Source of the DNA: Myxococcales bacterium
GTDB lineage: Bacteria > Myxococcota_A > Polyangia > Polyangiales > Polyangiaceae
Assembly: GCA_947473045.1 (NCBI GenBank)
Contig: CANJCO010000004.1
Coordinates: 62,001-126,000 of the forward strand
Direction of reading: 5' to 3'
DNA: 64,000 nucleotides
Positions 1-9,351 of this stretch are shown here, one piece after another. A program made the translations under genes and the position numbers. How positions within the stretch are numbered: position 1 is the stretch's first letter; each line of letters starts with the position of its first letter. Below the pieces are notes generated by a model. The model was given only the letters and a program-made list of their open reading frames with translations. It ran no database searches and was not told the origin of the DNA.

Positions 1-2
1 CG

Positions 3-2678
3 CTCGAGCGCGACGTGATGCAGATCGCGATGGGCGACACCAAGATCGATGACCTCATTCAGGGCGCCCCGGCGGCGACCTATTCCAAGCTGCTGAGCGG
101 CGGCTCAATGCCCGCAGTCGGGCTCGACGACCGCGAGCTGGCGCAGCGCGTCGGCGTGCTCGATCAGGAGACCACACGGCTTACGATCGGCCTGCCAAAG
201 CCCCCGGCCGACATGACGGCCGCGGTGCTCGCGCAGATCGGGCGTCAGAGTCAGAGCGTCAGTGATCCGACCCAGTATCCGAGCGCGTTGCTTGCGTGGG
301 ATACCCTCGCGAAAAAGGTGCAGAATACACCCTACGAGGCCGCGCTCGTTGACTCCAGTTGGCTTGTAAACGCGATGGGGGCGTCTCCTTCGACGTCCCT
401 GACCGACGACGTGATGTCCTCGGCCTCGCCGCTCCGCGGGATGGACCCGGGGAAGATGCATGCGTTCCAGGACGTGCTTCAGGCTGGGCTGCGGGATCGC
501 GGGGTGTGCTTTCTCGAAAACGAGGCGCCCGCCTACGGCAGCGTTCAGCTGCCGTCGCTCGCGGGATACTTCAAGGCGAAGTATCAGGGGCTCGATTCGG
601 TGGCGCGCGGACAGGCGATGTACAACGACTTGTGGAAGCAGGGCGTCAAGGGCATTGCGCTCCACGAGATCGGCCACTCGCTCGGAATGCTCCATCAGTT
701 CGCGTCTTCGTGGGACGCCATGAACTACCAGCCGCAGTACTGGCAGCTGCGCACCAACGAGGGCAAGTCGACCGCGAGCTGCAACGGCTCCGCGCGCGCC
801 GGCGAGACCGACTCGTGTATGGGCCCGCGCTACCTCGATCCCGAGACGAAGGACGAGCTCGGCCTCGCGGGCGAGTCGCGCCCGGACGTGCAGTATTTCG
901 GAAGCACCTCGACCATGGAATACCAGCTCGAGCGCTTCGGAGAGACGTCGGGCCTCGGCACGTACGACCTTCACCTGATGAAGGCGCTCTACGGTCGCGT
1001 GCTCGAGTCGCTCGATGACCGCGTGCTGTCGACGGTCCAGCAGCAGTCGCTCCGCTGGCGCCCCTTTTCTCAGCTGATCGAGCGTGACCTGTTTCAACAG
1101 GGCACGAACGTCAACTTCCGCCACTACACCGAGATGGCGCGTCAAATGAAGGTGTTCGACGCCGCGCGCGATTGCCGTCCCGCGACCGACGAAGAGAAAC
1201 AGTCGGCCGAGTGGCGCGTGGTTCACGGAAAGGTCTGCGCGCCCGCGCCGCGCGATCACTGGGCGTGGCAGGACTTCAAGAGCGACGCCCTCAAGCCCTT
1301 CAGCAACACCGCTCCGTTTTGGCACGCGAAGGGCGCGGGCAAGGAGTTCATTCGCTGGTTCTACCGCTGGGGCAGCACGCACAACGCGTACTTCCACACC
1401 AACGACTCCGACGCCGGCGCCGACGCGTACGAAGTCACGATGAACACCATTCACAAGTTCGACGTGACCTACCCGTGGACGTATTTCCGCAGGCAAAATC
1501 GGGAGTACTACTATCGGAGCATTCCCAGCCGCATCTCGGACGGATACTTCGAGCGCCTGCGCTCCTACCACTGGCAAGTGGCCAACACGATCGGGCAGAG
1601 CCAGCCGAGCCAAATGCTCAGCGATGACGACGCCCGTCCTGCGGCGGTCGCGCAAACCGAGATATTCAACTTCCTCGCGCGGGCCGTGCTGATGCCCGAG
1701 CCGGGGGGTATGGTCTCGAGCGACGATGACGGCGGAATCGCGGCGCGCCGCGCGCCCGAGTCGATTCGCGCGCTCTTCGACGTTCCCGGTCAGGCGCCTG
1801 CGTCGCCGGCGCTGACGCTGTCGATCGGCGATGGCCGGTATATCGTCGAAGCCTACGACAACCAGGCCGGCGGCTCGTGGGACTACCTGCACTGGATGCA
1901 ACATGCAGGTTTTTCAGTCGAGAAAGAGCTGGCGATTTCGGCCCTCGTCGACGGCCGCCCCACGCTCTACTCCGTCTCTCGCGACAACGTGACCGACGGT
2001 CGGAACAACATGATCAACTTCCGAACCGATCTGCCTGTCGCGCTCGATCGGCTCGTTGGAGGAATCATGGCGGGCGACTGGGAGACCGTCGCGATGTGGG
2101 CGCCCGGGACCGGCAAGACTCCCACGCCGCAAATGCTCGACCTGCTCCGCGTCGACGCGCCGCCTTCGCGGCCGGCTGACGCGCGCGTTCTGGCTCCCAA
2201 TCTTGGCTACAAGCAGCAGCTCGCCACGGCGATGTTCGTAGCGCTTTATTCGCGCCTGAGCACCGATATGGCGCTGATGAACAAGATGCGGCTGTGGGTC
2301 GAAGGGCAGGTCGGCGCGGTCAACGTTCCCGATGCCCAGCAGGTGCGCTTCACGGATCCGAACACGGGATACACGTACGTGGCGCGGAAATACGGCGCTG
2401 ACGTCATCGACGGGCGCAGCGTCGACAAGGGCATCGCGTCGCGGATGATCATCCACGCCAACGTTCTCCTGTCGGCGACCTATCAGGTCGCGCGCGACGG
2501 CCAGCAGAGACCCGTGGTCGACGCCTACGGTCGCCCAACGCTTCTGCTCGACGGAGCGGGCCTTCCGCAGGTCGATTTCGGCGGGACGCGCAACGAAATC
2601 GACGTCGTCCGGTACGTGGGGCTGCTCGACGCTGTGAAGCAGATCGAGATTCAGCTCGGCTACGGGCCGCTCGACTGA
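3..2678 (+). CDS. Metzincin-like zinc metalloprotease, 5'-truncated
   Basis: Probable zinc-dependent protease, cut by the left window edge. The frame is open to the first base, so the 891 visible residues lack the true N-terminus and any signal peptide; the first in-window start (GTG at 15) is unlikely to be the real one. The zinc site HEIGHSLGMLH (663-695) fits HExxHxxGxxH with three His ligands and the catalytic Glu. A Met-turn-like STMEY follows at 909-923, 84 residues after the first His, as expected for metzincins. The remaining C-terminal ~580 residues carry no motif I can name. The size suggests an exported protein, but export cannot be shown here. The last 19 bases overlap the convergent gene on the other strand. 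Protease class is fairly sure; substrate unknown. Confidence 0.85.
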   Translation, partial: LERDVMQIAMGDTKIDDLIQGAPAATYSKLLSGGSMPAVGLDDRELAQRVGVLDQETTRLTIGLPKPPADMTAAVLAQIGRQSQSVSDPTQYPSALLAWDTLAKKVQNTPYEAALVDSSWLVNAMGASPSTSLTDDVMSSASPLRGMDPGKMHAFQDVLQAGLRDRGVCFLENEAPAYGSVQLPSLAGYFKAKYQGLDSVARGQAMYNDLWKQGVKGIALHEIGHSLGMLHQFASSWDAMNYQPQYWQLRTNEGKSTASCNGSARAGETDSCMGPRYLDPETKDELGLAGESRPDVQYFGSTSTMEYQLERFGETSGLGTYDLHLMKALYGRVLESLDDRVLSTVQQQSLRWRPFSQLIERDLFQQGTNVNFRHYTEMARQMKVFDAARDCRPATDEEKQSAEWRVVHGKVCAPAPRDHWAWQDFKSDALKPFSNTAPFWHAKGAGKEFIRWFYRWGSTHNAYFHTNDSDAGADAYEVTMNTIHKFDVTYPWTYFRRQNREYYYRSIPSRISDGYFERLRSYHWQVANTIGQSQPSQMLSDDDARPAAVAQTEIFNFLARAVLMPEPGGMVSSDDDGGIAARRAPESIRALFDVPGQAPASPALTLSIGDGRYIVEAYDNQAGGSWDYLHWMQHAGFSVEKELAISALVDGRPTLYSVSRDNVTDGRNNMINFRTDLPVALDRLVGGIMAGDWETVAMWAPGTGKTPTPQMLDLLRVDAPPSRPADARVLAPNLGYKQQLATAMFVALYSRLSTDMALMNKMRLWVEGQVGAVNVPDAQQVRFTDPNTGYTYVARKYGADVIDGRSVDKGIASRMIIHANVLLSATYQVARDGQQRPVVDAYGRPTLLLDGAGLPQVDFGGTRNEIDVVRYVGLLDAVKQIEIQLGYGPLD

Positions 2679-3334
2679 CGCGTGCGGGCTCCGGCCGCGA
2701 TAAGCAGCTCGACCTCGCTGGGGTCGAGCTGCTTGGCGCGCTCTCGGAGGCGGGCGAGAGCGCTTTCGACCGCGCCCGTCGCGAGCGCCTCGATCGGCAC
2801 GGGCGGGAGGCTCGCGGTCGGCATGCGCACCGACAGCGGCCCGACTACGAACGAGTCACCTTCACTGCGCGAAGACGGCGCCGCGTCGCTTGGGGGACCG
2901 AACGGGTGCCGATCGCTCGGCGGGTCTGACGGAAGCGGTCCGCTCGGGCCGTCGGCGATCGGAAATTCGCCTGTGAGCGCGATGAAATCGGTCACGCTGG
3001 GCGTCGTGCCGGGCGCCCGTCGGGCGTCGCGCAGGGCGACCGCGCGATCGACGAGCTGCTTCGATTTCACGTCGAGCCGGGTGAAGCGCAGGGCGAGGCC
3101 GGTGCCCGAGCGGACGCTCTTCGTGCCGGTGACGCGACCTTCGCCTCGCATCGCGACGCGCCCGTCGCTCAGGGTCAGCTCAAAGCGCAACACGACGCCA
3201 TCGGGTTTGCCCGGCGCGTCGATCAACACGACTCCCGAGCGCGAGATCGTGTCGCCCTCGTGCTCGAGCAGCTCATCCTCGCTGGCGTATGGGCGGGAGA
3301 CGCGGACGGCGACAGGCGTGCGAACGTCGGACAT
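2660..3334 (-). CDS. PilZ-like domain protein
   Basis: A 224-residue soluble protein. The N-terminal ~110 residues (RVSRPYASEDELLEHEGDTI, then an alternating beta pattern ending GTGLALRFTRLD) resemble the PilZ-type domain repeated in Myxococcota proteins, with phrases such as ISRSGVVL and GEGRVTG. The canonical cyclic-di-GMP motifs RxxxR and D/NxSxxG are not clearly present, so nucleotide binding is doubtful. A Pro/Ser-rich linker follows (about residues 125-165), then a short helical tail. The 3' end overlaps the metalloprotease gene convergently. Upstream it is divergent from purD with only 49 bp between the starts. Family assignment is by pattern only; role unknown. Confidence 0.6.
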   Translation of the reverse strand: MSDVRTPVAVRVSRPYASEDELLEHEGDTISRSGVVLIDAPGKPDGVVLRFELTLSDGRVAMRGEGRVTGTKSVRSGTGLALRFTRLDVKSKQLVDRAVALRDARRAPGTTPSVTDFIALTGEFPIADGPSGPLPSDPPSDRHPFGPPSDAAPSSRSEGDSFVVGPLSVRMPTASLPPVPIEALATGAVESALARLRERAKQLDPSEVELLIAAGARTRQSSGP

Positions 3335-3383
3335 CGACGGCTACGATAGCGCGGTCCGGCGGGGCTTTGCTACAAGCCGCGGC

Positions 3384-4643
3384 ATGCCTCGAATCATCGT
3401 CCTCGGCGCGGGATCACGCGAACACGCGCTGGCTGCGGCCCTCGCTCAGGAATCGCACGAAGTGATGGTGCTGCCCGGAAACGCGGGAACCGCCGCGGTG
3501 GCTCGGAATCTGCCAGGCCGGGCCGAAGACGTGCCTGCCGTGATCGCCGCCTGCCAGCGCGAAAGAGCCGACCTCGTCGTCGTTGGCCCGGAGCTGCCGC
3601 TCGTCGTCGGCATTGCCGATGCCCTCGAAGCCGCGGGATTTGCGGTGTTCGGGCCTTCCCGCGCCGCCGCACAGCTCGAGGGGTCGAAGGCCTTCATGAA
3701 GCGCTTCCTGAAGCGACAGGGGATCGCGACCGCGGGCTTCGAGGTCTTCACCGATGCCGATGCGGCGGAAGCGTACGTGCGCGCGGCCCGCAGACCGCTC
3801 GTCGTCAAGGCGGATGGGCTCGCGGCGGGCAAGGGCGTCGTGGTCGCCATGTCGACCGAAGACGCGCTCGGCGCCGTGCACGCGATGATGCGCGAGCGCG
3901 TGTTCGGCGAGGCCGGCGACACCATCGTGATCGAGGAGCTGCTGCCCGGCGAAGAGGCTAGTTTTCACGTGATTTGCGACGGCGTGCGAGGCCTGCCGCT
4001 CGTGGCCGCGCAGGATCACAAGCGCGTGTTCGACGGCGATTTGGGCCCCAATACGGGAGGCATGGGCGCGTACGCTCCCGCGCCGATCGTCACGCGCGAA
4101 GTGCATGACAAGATCATGGAACGCGTCGTGGGGCCGACCTTGCGCGGAATGGCGGAGCTGGGTTGTCCCTTTCGCGGCGTGCTGTTCGTCGGGCTGATGA
4201 TCGAAGGCGGCGAGCCGCGCGTGCTCGAGTTCAACGTGCGCTTCGGCGATCCCGAGACGTGCGTGCTGCTGCCGCTTTACGCAGGGCACGTGTTTTCCCT
4301 GCTCTCCGGCGCCGCTCGCGGCGGCCTGCCCGAGCACGCGCCCGCGCCGCAGGGACACGCCCTGTGCGTCGTGATGGCGTCCGAGAATTATCCAGCGAAG
4401 CCGACGCTCGGAGATCGCATCGACGGTCTCCACGCAGGCCTCGAATCGAGCCAGTTCGTGCGCCACGCAGGCACGTCCGCGCGCGGAGGCGACGTCGTCA
4501 CGAGCGGCGGCAGGGTGCTGGCGGTTGGCGGCACCGGCGACACGCTCGCGAGCGCCCGGGCGGCCGCCTACGATGCGGTCGCGCGCATTTCATTCCGCGG
4601 CGAACACCATCGCACCGACATCGGCTACCGCGCGCTGCGCTGA
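3384..4643 (+). CDS. purD: Phosphoribosylamine-glycine ligase
   Basis: GAR synthetase: joins 5-phosphoribosylamine and glycine using ATP in de novo purine synthesis, in the cytoplasm. The 419-residue product has the usual family length. Visible signatures are the N-terminal GSREHALA nucleotide-fold motif, the ATP-grasp loop GLAAGKGVVV, GPNTGGMGAYAP, and the C-terminal FNVRFGDPETCVLLPL. The ATG at 3384 is chosen because the protein then begins MPRIIVLGAGSREHA, the standard PurD start. The frame stays open far upstream, but that part is antisense to the PilZ-like gene and looks like a shadow. No other purine gene is adjacent; asnS follows after 69 bp on the same strand. Confidence 0.97.
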   Translation: MPRIIVLGAGSREHALAAALAQESHEVMVLPGNAGTAAVARNLPGRAEDVPAVIAACQRERADLVVVGPELPLVVGIADALEAAGFAVFGPSRAAAQLEGSKAFMKRFLKRQGIATAGFEVFTDADAAEAYVRAARRPLVVKADGLAAGKGVVVAMSTEDALGAVHAMMRERVFGEAGDTIVIEELLPGEEASFHVICDGVRGLPLVAAQDHKRVFDGDLGPNTGGMGAYAPAPIVTREVHDKIMERVVGPTLRGMAELGCPFRGVLFVGLMIEGGEPRVLEFNVRFGDPETCVLLPLYAGHVFSLLSGAARGGLPEHAPAPQGHALCVVMASENYPAKPTLGDRIDGLHAGLESSQFVRHAGTSARGGDVVTSGGRVLAVGGTGDTLASARAAAYDAVARISFRGEHHRTDIGYRALR

Positions 4644-4712
4644 GGCGCGCGCATGCACGAGCGCAGTGGTGAACGCGCGCCCGCCTGAGTAGAGTAGCCC
4701 CCGAGGTTTCGC

Positions 4713-6113
4713 ATGGAGTCACTGTCCGTTCGTCACGTTTTGAGTGGAGTCATCGCGCCGGGCACGAAGGTGCGCGTGCGCGGCTGGGTGCGCACGCGCC
4801 GCGACTCCAAGGCCGGGTTGTCGTTCGTGCATGTGAGCGACGGCTCATGCTTCGACCCGGTGCAGCTCGTGGTCCCGAGCGCGCTGTCGAACTATGCGTC
4901 GGAGGTGCTCAAGCTGACCAGCGGTTGCTCCATCGAGGCCGAAGGCGAGATCTCCGCCTCGCAAGGTCAGGGTCAAAAAGTCGAGCTTCAGGCCACGGCC
5001 ATTCGGGTGATCGGTTGGGTGACCGACCCCGAGAAATATCCCATTCAGCCCAAGGCTCACAGTCTCGAGTTTTTGCGGGAGGTCGCCCATTTGCGCCCCC
5101 GCACCAACACCTTCGGTGCCGTATCGCGCGTGCGCCACACCATCTCGCAGGCCATTCATCGCTATTTTCACGAGCGCGAATTTGTCTGGGTCAACACGCC
5201 GATCGTCACCGCGAACGACTGTGAGGGCGCAGGGCAGATGTTCCGCGTCAGCACGCTCGATCTGGCGAATCCTCCGAGGTTGCCCGACGGATCCATCGAC
5301 TTTTCGAAGGATTTTTTCGGCAAGGAGACGTACCTCACAGTCTCGGGACAGCTCGCGGTCGAGGCCTACTGCCTCGCGCTGTCGAAGGTCTACACCTTCG
5401 GCCCGACCTTCCGCGCCGAGAACTCGAACACCGCGCGCCATCTCGCCGAGTTTTGGATGGTCGAGCCCGAGATCGCATTTGCCGATCTGTCGGCCGACGC
5501 CGACCTCGCCGAAGACTTTCTGAAATACATCTTTCGCGCGGTGCTTGCCGAGCGCCCCGACGACATGAAATTCTTCGCGGATCGCATCGAGAAAACGGCG
5601 ATTTCCCGGCTCGAGAAGTTTGTAGAAACGCCGTTCGAGCGCATTGAATACACCGAGGCGATCAAGCTGATTTTGGCCTCGAACAAGAAATGGGAGTTTC
5701 CTGTGAAGTGGGGCTCCGATCTGCAGACCGAGCACGAGCGCTATCTCGTAGAAGAGAAGATTGGCCGGCCCGTTATCGTGATGAACTATCCCGAAGAGAT
5801 TAAGGCATTTTATATGCGCTTGAACGACGACGGGAAGACGGTCGCGGCGATGGACGTGCTCGCTCCCGGTATTGGCGAAATCATCGGAGGCTCCCAGCGC
5901 GAAGAGCGGCTCGACGTGCTCGAGGCCCGTATGGACAAAATGGGGCTCAGCAAAGAGTCCTACAGTTGGTACCTCGATTTCCGCCGCTACGGCTCGGTGC
6001 CCCACGCAGGCTTCGGCCTCGGGCTCGAGCGCCTCGTGGTTTATACGTGCGGACTGGCCAATATCCGCGACGCGATTCCTTATCCGCGCACCCCGGGAAA
6101 CGCGGCGTTCTGA
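4713..6113 (+). CDS. asnS: Asparaginyl-tRNA synthetase
   Basis: Class II aminoacyl-tRNA synthetase charging tRNA-Asn, cytoplasmic. The N-terminal OB-fold anticodon-binding domain is visible as [20 protein letters not shown]. Class II motif 2 is [21 protein letters not shown] split around the ATP-binding arginine, and motif 3 is [10 protein letters not shown] near the end. At 466 residues it matches the usual bacterial AsnRS length. The ATG start follows a CGAGG ribosome-binding-like sequence 7 nt upstream. The presence of AsnRS suggests direct asparaginylation rather than only the GatCAB route. A hairpin plus T-tract follows the stop immediately. Confidence 0.97.
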   Translation: MESLSVRHVLSGVIAPGTKVRVRGWVRTRRDSKAGLSFVHVSDGSCFDPVQLVVPSALSNYASEVLKLTSGCSIEAEGEISASQGQGQKVELQATAIRVIGWVTDPEKYPIQPKAHSLEFLREVAHLRPRTNTFGAVSRVRHTISQAIHRYFHEREFVWVNTPIVTANDCEGAGQMFRVSTLDLANPPRLPDGSIDFSKDFFGKETYLTVSGQLAVEAYCLALSKVYTFGPTFRAENSNTARHLAEFWMVEPEIAFADLSADADLAEDFLKYIFRAVLAERPDDMKFFADRIEKTAISRLEKFVETPFERIEYTEAIKLILASNKKWEFPVKWGSDLQTEHERYLVEEKIGRPVIVMNYPEEIKAFYMRLNDDGKTVAAMDVLAPGIGEIIGGSQREERLDVLEARMDKMGLSKESYSWYLDFRRYGSVPHAGFGLGLERLVVYTCGLANIRDAIPYPRTPGNAAF

Positions 6114-6147
6114 GCGCGTCGGGCGCCCCGCGCACGCCTTTTTATTT
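6114..6147 (+). terminator. Probable intrinsic terminator of asnS
   Basis: Directly after the asnS stop, GCGCG (6114-6118) can pair with CGCGC (6129-6133) around a GC-rich loop that itself contains GGGCGCCC. CTTTTTATTTT follows and runs right up to the ATG of the next gene. The stem is short (5 bp) but all G+C. Confidence 0.5.
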
Positions 6148-6148
6148 T

Positions 6149-7288
6149 ATGAAGTCGCTATCAAAGATTCGCGTGGCCGGTTGGGCGGCCGTGGTGGGCG
6201 CGGGGGCGGTCGGCGCTTGCTCGATCTACGATGTCTCTCTTCTTGGCCGAGGGGTCGACGCCGGAGGGGCGGGCGACGCTGCCGCAGACGCTGTCGGCGC
6301 AGAGGCCGGGGGCGACTCGGGCGATCCGTGCGCGCACGCATTCCCGCCGGCGCGGCCAGCGGCCGACTCGCCGGACGGCAGCGATCGCGATTTCGTGCTC
6401 TCCCTCACGCGCGTCGACTTCGACATCGACGGCGGCGCCGGGGTCGGGTTCGACCTCGACGGGACGTGCACCTGTCCCGGCCCCGAGTCGTGCCGGACGG
6501 CTCCTGGAGCCCCGCAGCACTGCGACGACCCGGCCGGCCGTGACAACTCCGGTGGTCAGCTCGTCGCCAAGTTTGCGAAGCTCACCGACTCGTTCAGCGC
6601 TGCGAAGTTGAACGGCGCGCTCGAAAAAGGCACCAGCGGGATGCTCGTGCGCGTCCGCCGCTACAACGGCGGCGCCGACGACACGAGCGTTGAAGTGGCC
6701 GTGTTCACCTCGAACGGAATCGTCTCCACCGACGGCGGCGGATCTCCCGTTCCCCGGCACGACGGAACCGATCCGTGGTCGTCGAGTCCGAATTCGTTGC
6801 TCGGCGGCATCGGCCCACCGTTCATTCCCCAGTTCGTCGATGTGAGCGCCTACGTCGCGGGCGGCGCGCTCGTTGCGAAGTTCGACTTTCCGCTTCGGCT
6901 GTTTTCGAATGCGCGTCCGTTCACGCTTCACGGCTCGGTGCTCACCGGCGACCTCATTGTGGTGCCGGGAGGCTATGCGCTCACCCACGGAAAGCTCGCC
7001 GGGCGTTGGAGCGCGCGCGAGTTGCTGACGTCGCTACAGGCAGTCGCTGACCCGTTTTCTCCTGGGAATTTCCTGTGTGGGAGCAGCGTCACCTACCAAG
7101 GGGTCAAGTCACAGATCTGCGGCGCCGCGGACGTCTCAGACAAGCTGTCGATCGACCCGACGGCCCCCTGCGATGCCCTGTCGATCGCCCTCGGATTCGA
7201 AAGCGAGCCGGCCCAGCTGGGCGGGGTCGTCGCTGATCCGCCGGTCGTCGAGCCCTGCGGTGCAAGCTACACGGACCAGTGTCCATAA
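6149..7288 (+). CDS. Predicted lipoprotein, unknown function
   Basis: A 379-residue predicted lipoprotein of unknown role. The N-terminus MKSLSKIRVAGW has a charged n-region, a short hydrophobic core and a lipobox VGAC (Cys24), followed by an Asp/Gly/Ala-rich linker typical of lipoproteins in this window. The body is Gly/Asp/Val-rich and looks like a beta-rich domain, with CTCPGPESC giving closely spaced Cys that could form disulfides. No enzyme motif is seen. The ATG sits directly behind the T-tract of the asnS terminator, leaving no Shine-Dalgarno, so initiation may be leaderless or unusual. It ends 10 bp before the convergent gamma-carbonic anhydrase. Confidence 0.75.
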   Translation: MKSLSKIRVAGWAAVVGAGAVGACSIYDVSLLGRGVDAGGAGDAAADAVGAEAGGDSGDPCAHAFPPARPAADSPDGSDRDFVLSLTRVDFDIDGGAGVGFDLDGTCTCPGPESCRTAPGAPQHCDDPAGRDNSGGQLVAKFAKLTDSFSAAKLNGALEKGTSGMLVRVRRYNGGADDTSVEVAVFTSNGIVSTDGGGSPVPRHDGTDPWSSSPNSLLGGIGPPFIPQFVDVSAYVAGGALVAKFDFPLRLFSNARPFTLHGSVLTGDLIVVPGGYALTHGKLAGRWSARELLTSLQAVADPFSPGNFLCGSSVTYQGVKSQICGAADVSDKLSIDPTAPCDALSIALGFESEPAQLGGVVADPPVVEPCGASYTDQCP

Positions 7289-7298
7289 CCAGGGCCCG

Positions 7299-7820
7299 TT
7301 ACACGGCGATCAGTGAGCTCGCAAAGCGGGAGCACTTGTCTACGTAGTGTGCCGCCGAGAGCTCGAGCATCACGATTTCCTGGTCGGTGAGCGGGCGAAC
7401 GACCTTGGCTGGCGAGCCGAACGCGAGGACGCCGTCCGGGATCTGTTTGCCTTCGGGCACGAGCGAGCCGGCCCCCAGAATGGATCGCGAGCCGATTCGT
7501 GCGCCGTTCATCACAATCGACCCGATTCCGATGAGCGACAAATCTCCCACCACACATCCGTGGAGCATCACCATGTGTCCGACCGTGACGCGCTCGCCGA
7601 TGATGAGCTCGATGCCCGCGTCGGTGTGCAGCACGCTGCCGTCCTGAATGTTCGATTCCGCGCCGATCACGATTCGCTCGTTGTCTCCGCGCAGGGTCGC
7701 GCCAAACCACACGCTTGCGCGCTCACCGAGCTCGCATCGACCGATGATGGCCGCGGTCGGAGCAGCCCATGCGCCGCTACCCAGCAGGGGTGTCACCCCT
7801 TCGAAAGCAAAGATGGTCAT
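7299..7820 (-). CDS. Gamma-carbonic anhydrase family protein (YrdA-like)
   Basis: A 173-residue left-handed beta-helix protein of the gamma-class carbonic anhydrase/YrdA/PaaY group. Hexapeptide repeats run through most of it ([22 protein letters not shown] onward). The metal-ligand region HTDAG ... GHMVMLHGC is present with His in the expected positions. It probably forms a trimer with metal sites between subunits. Whether it hydrates CO2 or is an acyltransferase-like relative cannot be told from sequence. The ATG at 7820 is chosen because MTIFAFEG precedes the first beta-helix coil; a longer frame adds low-complexity residues over the divergent promoter region. It is divergent from the DUF1015 gene. 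Confidence 0.9.
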   Translation of the reverse strand: MTIFAFEGVTPLLGSGAWAAPTAAIIGRCELGERASVWFGATLRGDNERIVIGAESNIQDGSVLHTDAGIELIIGERVTVGHMVMLHGCVVGDLSLIGIGSIVMNGARIGSRSILGAGSLVPEGKQIPDGVLAFGSPAKVVRPLTDQEIVMLELSAAHYVDKCSRFASSLIAV

Positions 7821-7907
7821 GATGGTGCGCGCGAGCGTGCCTCGGTGCGGCCGGCGCGCGCAAGGGGCCTTTTCTGTCGGCCGGATAATCGTGCTAACGA
7901 GCTGCAT

Positions 7908-9218
7908 ATGGCCGAGATCGCCCCCCTTACGCCGCTGCGCTTTGACCTCTCCAAGCTGCCCGGCGGCCTCTCCGACGTGGTCGCCCCGCCCTACGACGTC
8001 ATCGACGACGCGCAGAAACAGGCGCTGAAAGCCAGGCATTCGAACAACGTCGTGCGCCTCATTCTCCCCGATGGCGAAGGCGACGCGCGCTACGGCGAGG
8101 CTGCGCGTGTGCTGGGTGACTGGCGCGACCAGGGGGTGCTCGTTCGCGACAACGAGCCCGCGTTTTACCGCTACGATCAGACGTTCCTGCCCCCCGATGG
8201 CGGCAAGACCGGCATCACGCGGCGCGGGTTTCTAGCCCTCGTGAAGCTTCATCCGTTCTCCGACCGTGTCGTGCTCCCACACGAGCGCACGCTGTCGGGA
8301 CCGAAAGAAGATCGCCTCAAGCTCTTTCGCGCCACGAAGACGAACCTCTCGCCCGGCTTCATGCTCTACCGCGACCCGCGCGGCGAGCTCGAAGCGCCGC
8401 TCGAATCGGGTCATGTCGTCACTGAATTCGCGACGGCCGACGGCATTCATCACGTGCTCGCCAAAGTCACCGCGCGCGACGCGATCCGCGCGATCGTCGA
8501 TGGCGTCGCCAAGTCGTCGCTGCTCATCGCCGACGGTCACCACCGCTACGAGACCGCGCTGCGTTACCGCGACGAAGTCGGCGCCGCCGCTGGCACGGAA
8601 TCGCGCTATTTCATGGTCTTTCTCGTGAACGGCGACGACCCGAACCTCGTGGTCTTCCCGACCCACCGTCACGTTCACTCGCTCGCGAGCTTTTCGTTCG
8701 ACGACCTCACCACGCGCGCCGCCGACACGTTCGTGGTGCGCGCGCTGGCCGCGGGCATTTCGGCCGAGGCCGCGACCCGCGAGCTCGCGGTGGCGGGCAA
8801 GGTTGGCCCGAGCTTCTGCGTGCTGGCCAAGGGCGGGCGAGCCGCTCTGCTTACGCTCCGCGGCGACGTCGACCTGTCGAAGCACCCTACGCTGGGCGAC
8901 AAGCCCGAGGTGCTCCGCAAGACCGACGTGGCGATCCTCCACGGCGGCGTGCTCGAGGCGCTCCTCGGGATCACCCCCGAGATGCAGGCTGCCAAGTCGA
9001 ACATCTGGTACGCGCAAGACGCCCGCGGCGCGAGCGCGGAGCTTGAGGCGGGCAAGGGGCAGGCGCTTTTCCTGATGAACGCGACGCCGGTTGGCCAGGT
9101 GCGCGACGTCGCAGAAGCGGGCGAGGTCATGCCGCAGAAATCTACGTTCTTCTTCCCGAAAGTGCTCACGGGCCTCGCGATCCACACGCTCGACCCCGAG
9201 CGCACCGTCGCTCGCTGA
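7908..9218 (+). CDS. DUF1015 family protein
   Basis: A 436-residue cytoplasmic protein of the DUF1015 (COG4198) family, whose biochemical function is not firmly established. Family signatures are the N-terminal [11 protein letters not shown] and the central [11 protein letters not shown], a His-rich motif conserved in the group; the tail [11 protein letters not shown] is also typical. The start at 7908 gives the family-typical N-terminus (PLTPLRFD). It lies immediately upstream of lon on the same strand with 133 bp between them, so shared transcription is possible although a candidate lon promoter is present. Family assignment is confident; role is not. Confidence 0.9.
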   Translation: MAEIAPLTPLRFDLSKLPGGLSDVVAPPYDVIDDAQKQALKARHSNNVVRLILPDGEGDARYGEAARVLGDWRDQGVLVRDNEPAFYRYDQTFLPPDGGKTGITRRGFLALVKLHPFSDRVVLPHERTLSGPKEDRLKLFRATKTNLSPGFMLYRDPRGELEAPLESGHVVTEFATADGIHHVLAKVTARDAIRAIVDGVAKSSLLIADGHHRYETALRYRDEVGAAAGTESRYFMVFLVNGDDPNLVVFPTHRHVHSLASFSFDDLTTRAADTFVVRALAAGISAEAATRELAVAGKVGPSFCVLAKGGRAALLTLRGDVDLSKHPTLGDKPEVLRKTDVAILHGGVLEALLGITPEMQAAKSNIWYAQDARGASAELEAGKGQALFLMNATPVGQVRDVAEAGEVMPQKSTFFFPKVLTGLAIHTLDPERTVAR

Positions 9219-9219
9219 G

Positions 9220-9249
9220 CCCCGCGCCGGGCAACATCGCTCCGCGGGG
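9220..9249 (+). other. Hairpin after the DUF1015 gene
   Basis: CCCCGCG (9220-9226) and CGCGGGG (9243-9249) form a 7-bp G+C stem with a 16-nt loop just past the stop. No T-tract follows, so it may be an mRNA-end structure rather than an efficient intrinsic terminator. Confidence 0.35.
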
Positions 9250-9262
9250 ACTGGCGCGGAGC

Positions 9263-9291
9263 TTGCGGCCTGCTTAGTTTGGGCTTTTAGT
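9263..9291 (+). promoter_or_regulatory. Candidate promoter of lon
   Basis: TTGCGG (9263-9268) and TTTAGT (9286-9291) are spaced 17 bp and lie about 60 bp before the lon start, in a locally A+T-richer stretch. The match to a sigma-70-type consensus is partial and no heat-shock consensus is clear. Confidence 0.3.
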
Positions 9292-9351
9292 AGTTCAATC
9301 GTCCTTTTCCGAGGATGCGCAACGGGCTTTGCACGGCCCAACGAGGAGACC

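Noticed and set aside
105-1904. Long minus-strand open frame opposite the metalloprotease, and similar long antisense frames opposite asnS, lon, MFE-2, the TPP enzyme and others
   Set aside because: High GC makes antisense frames open. These show no domain and mirror genes with clear motifs.
2682-3383. N-terminal extension of PurD by ~230 residues
   Set aside because: The extension is low-complexity and antisense to the PilZ-like gene; PurD homologues begin at the ATG at 3384.
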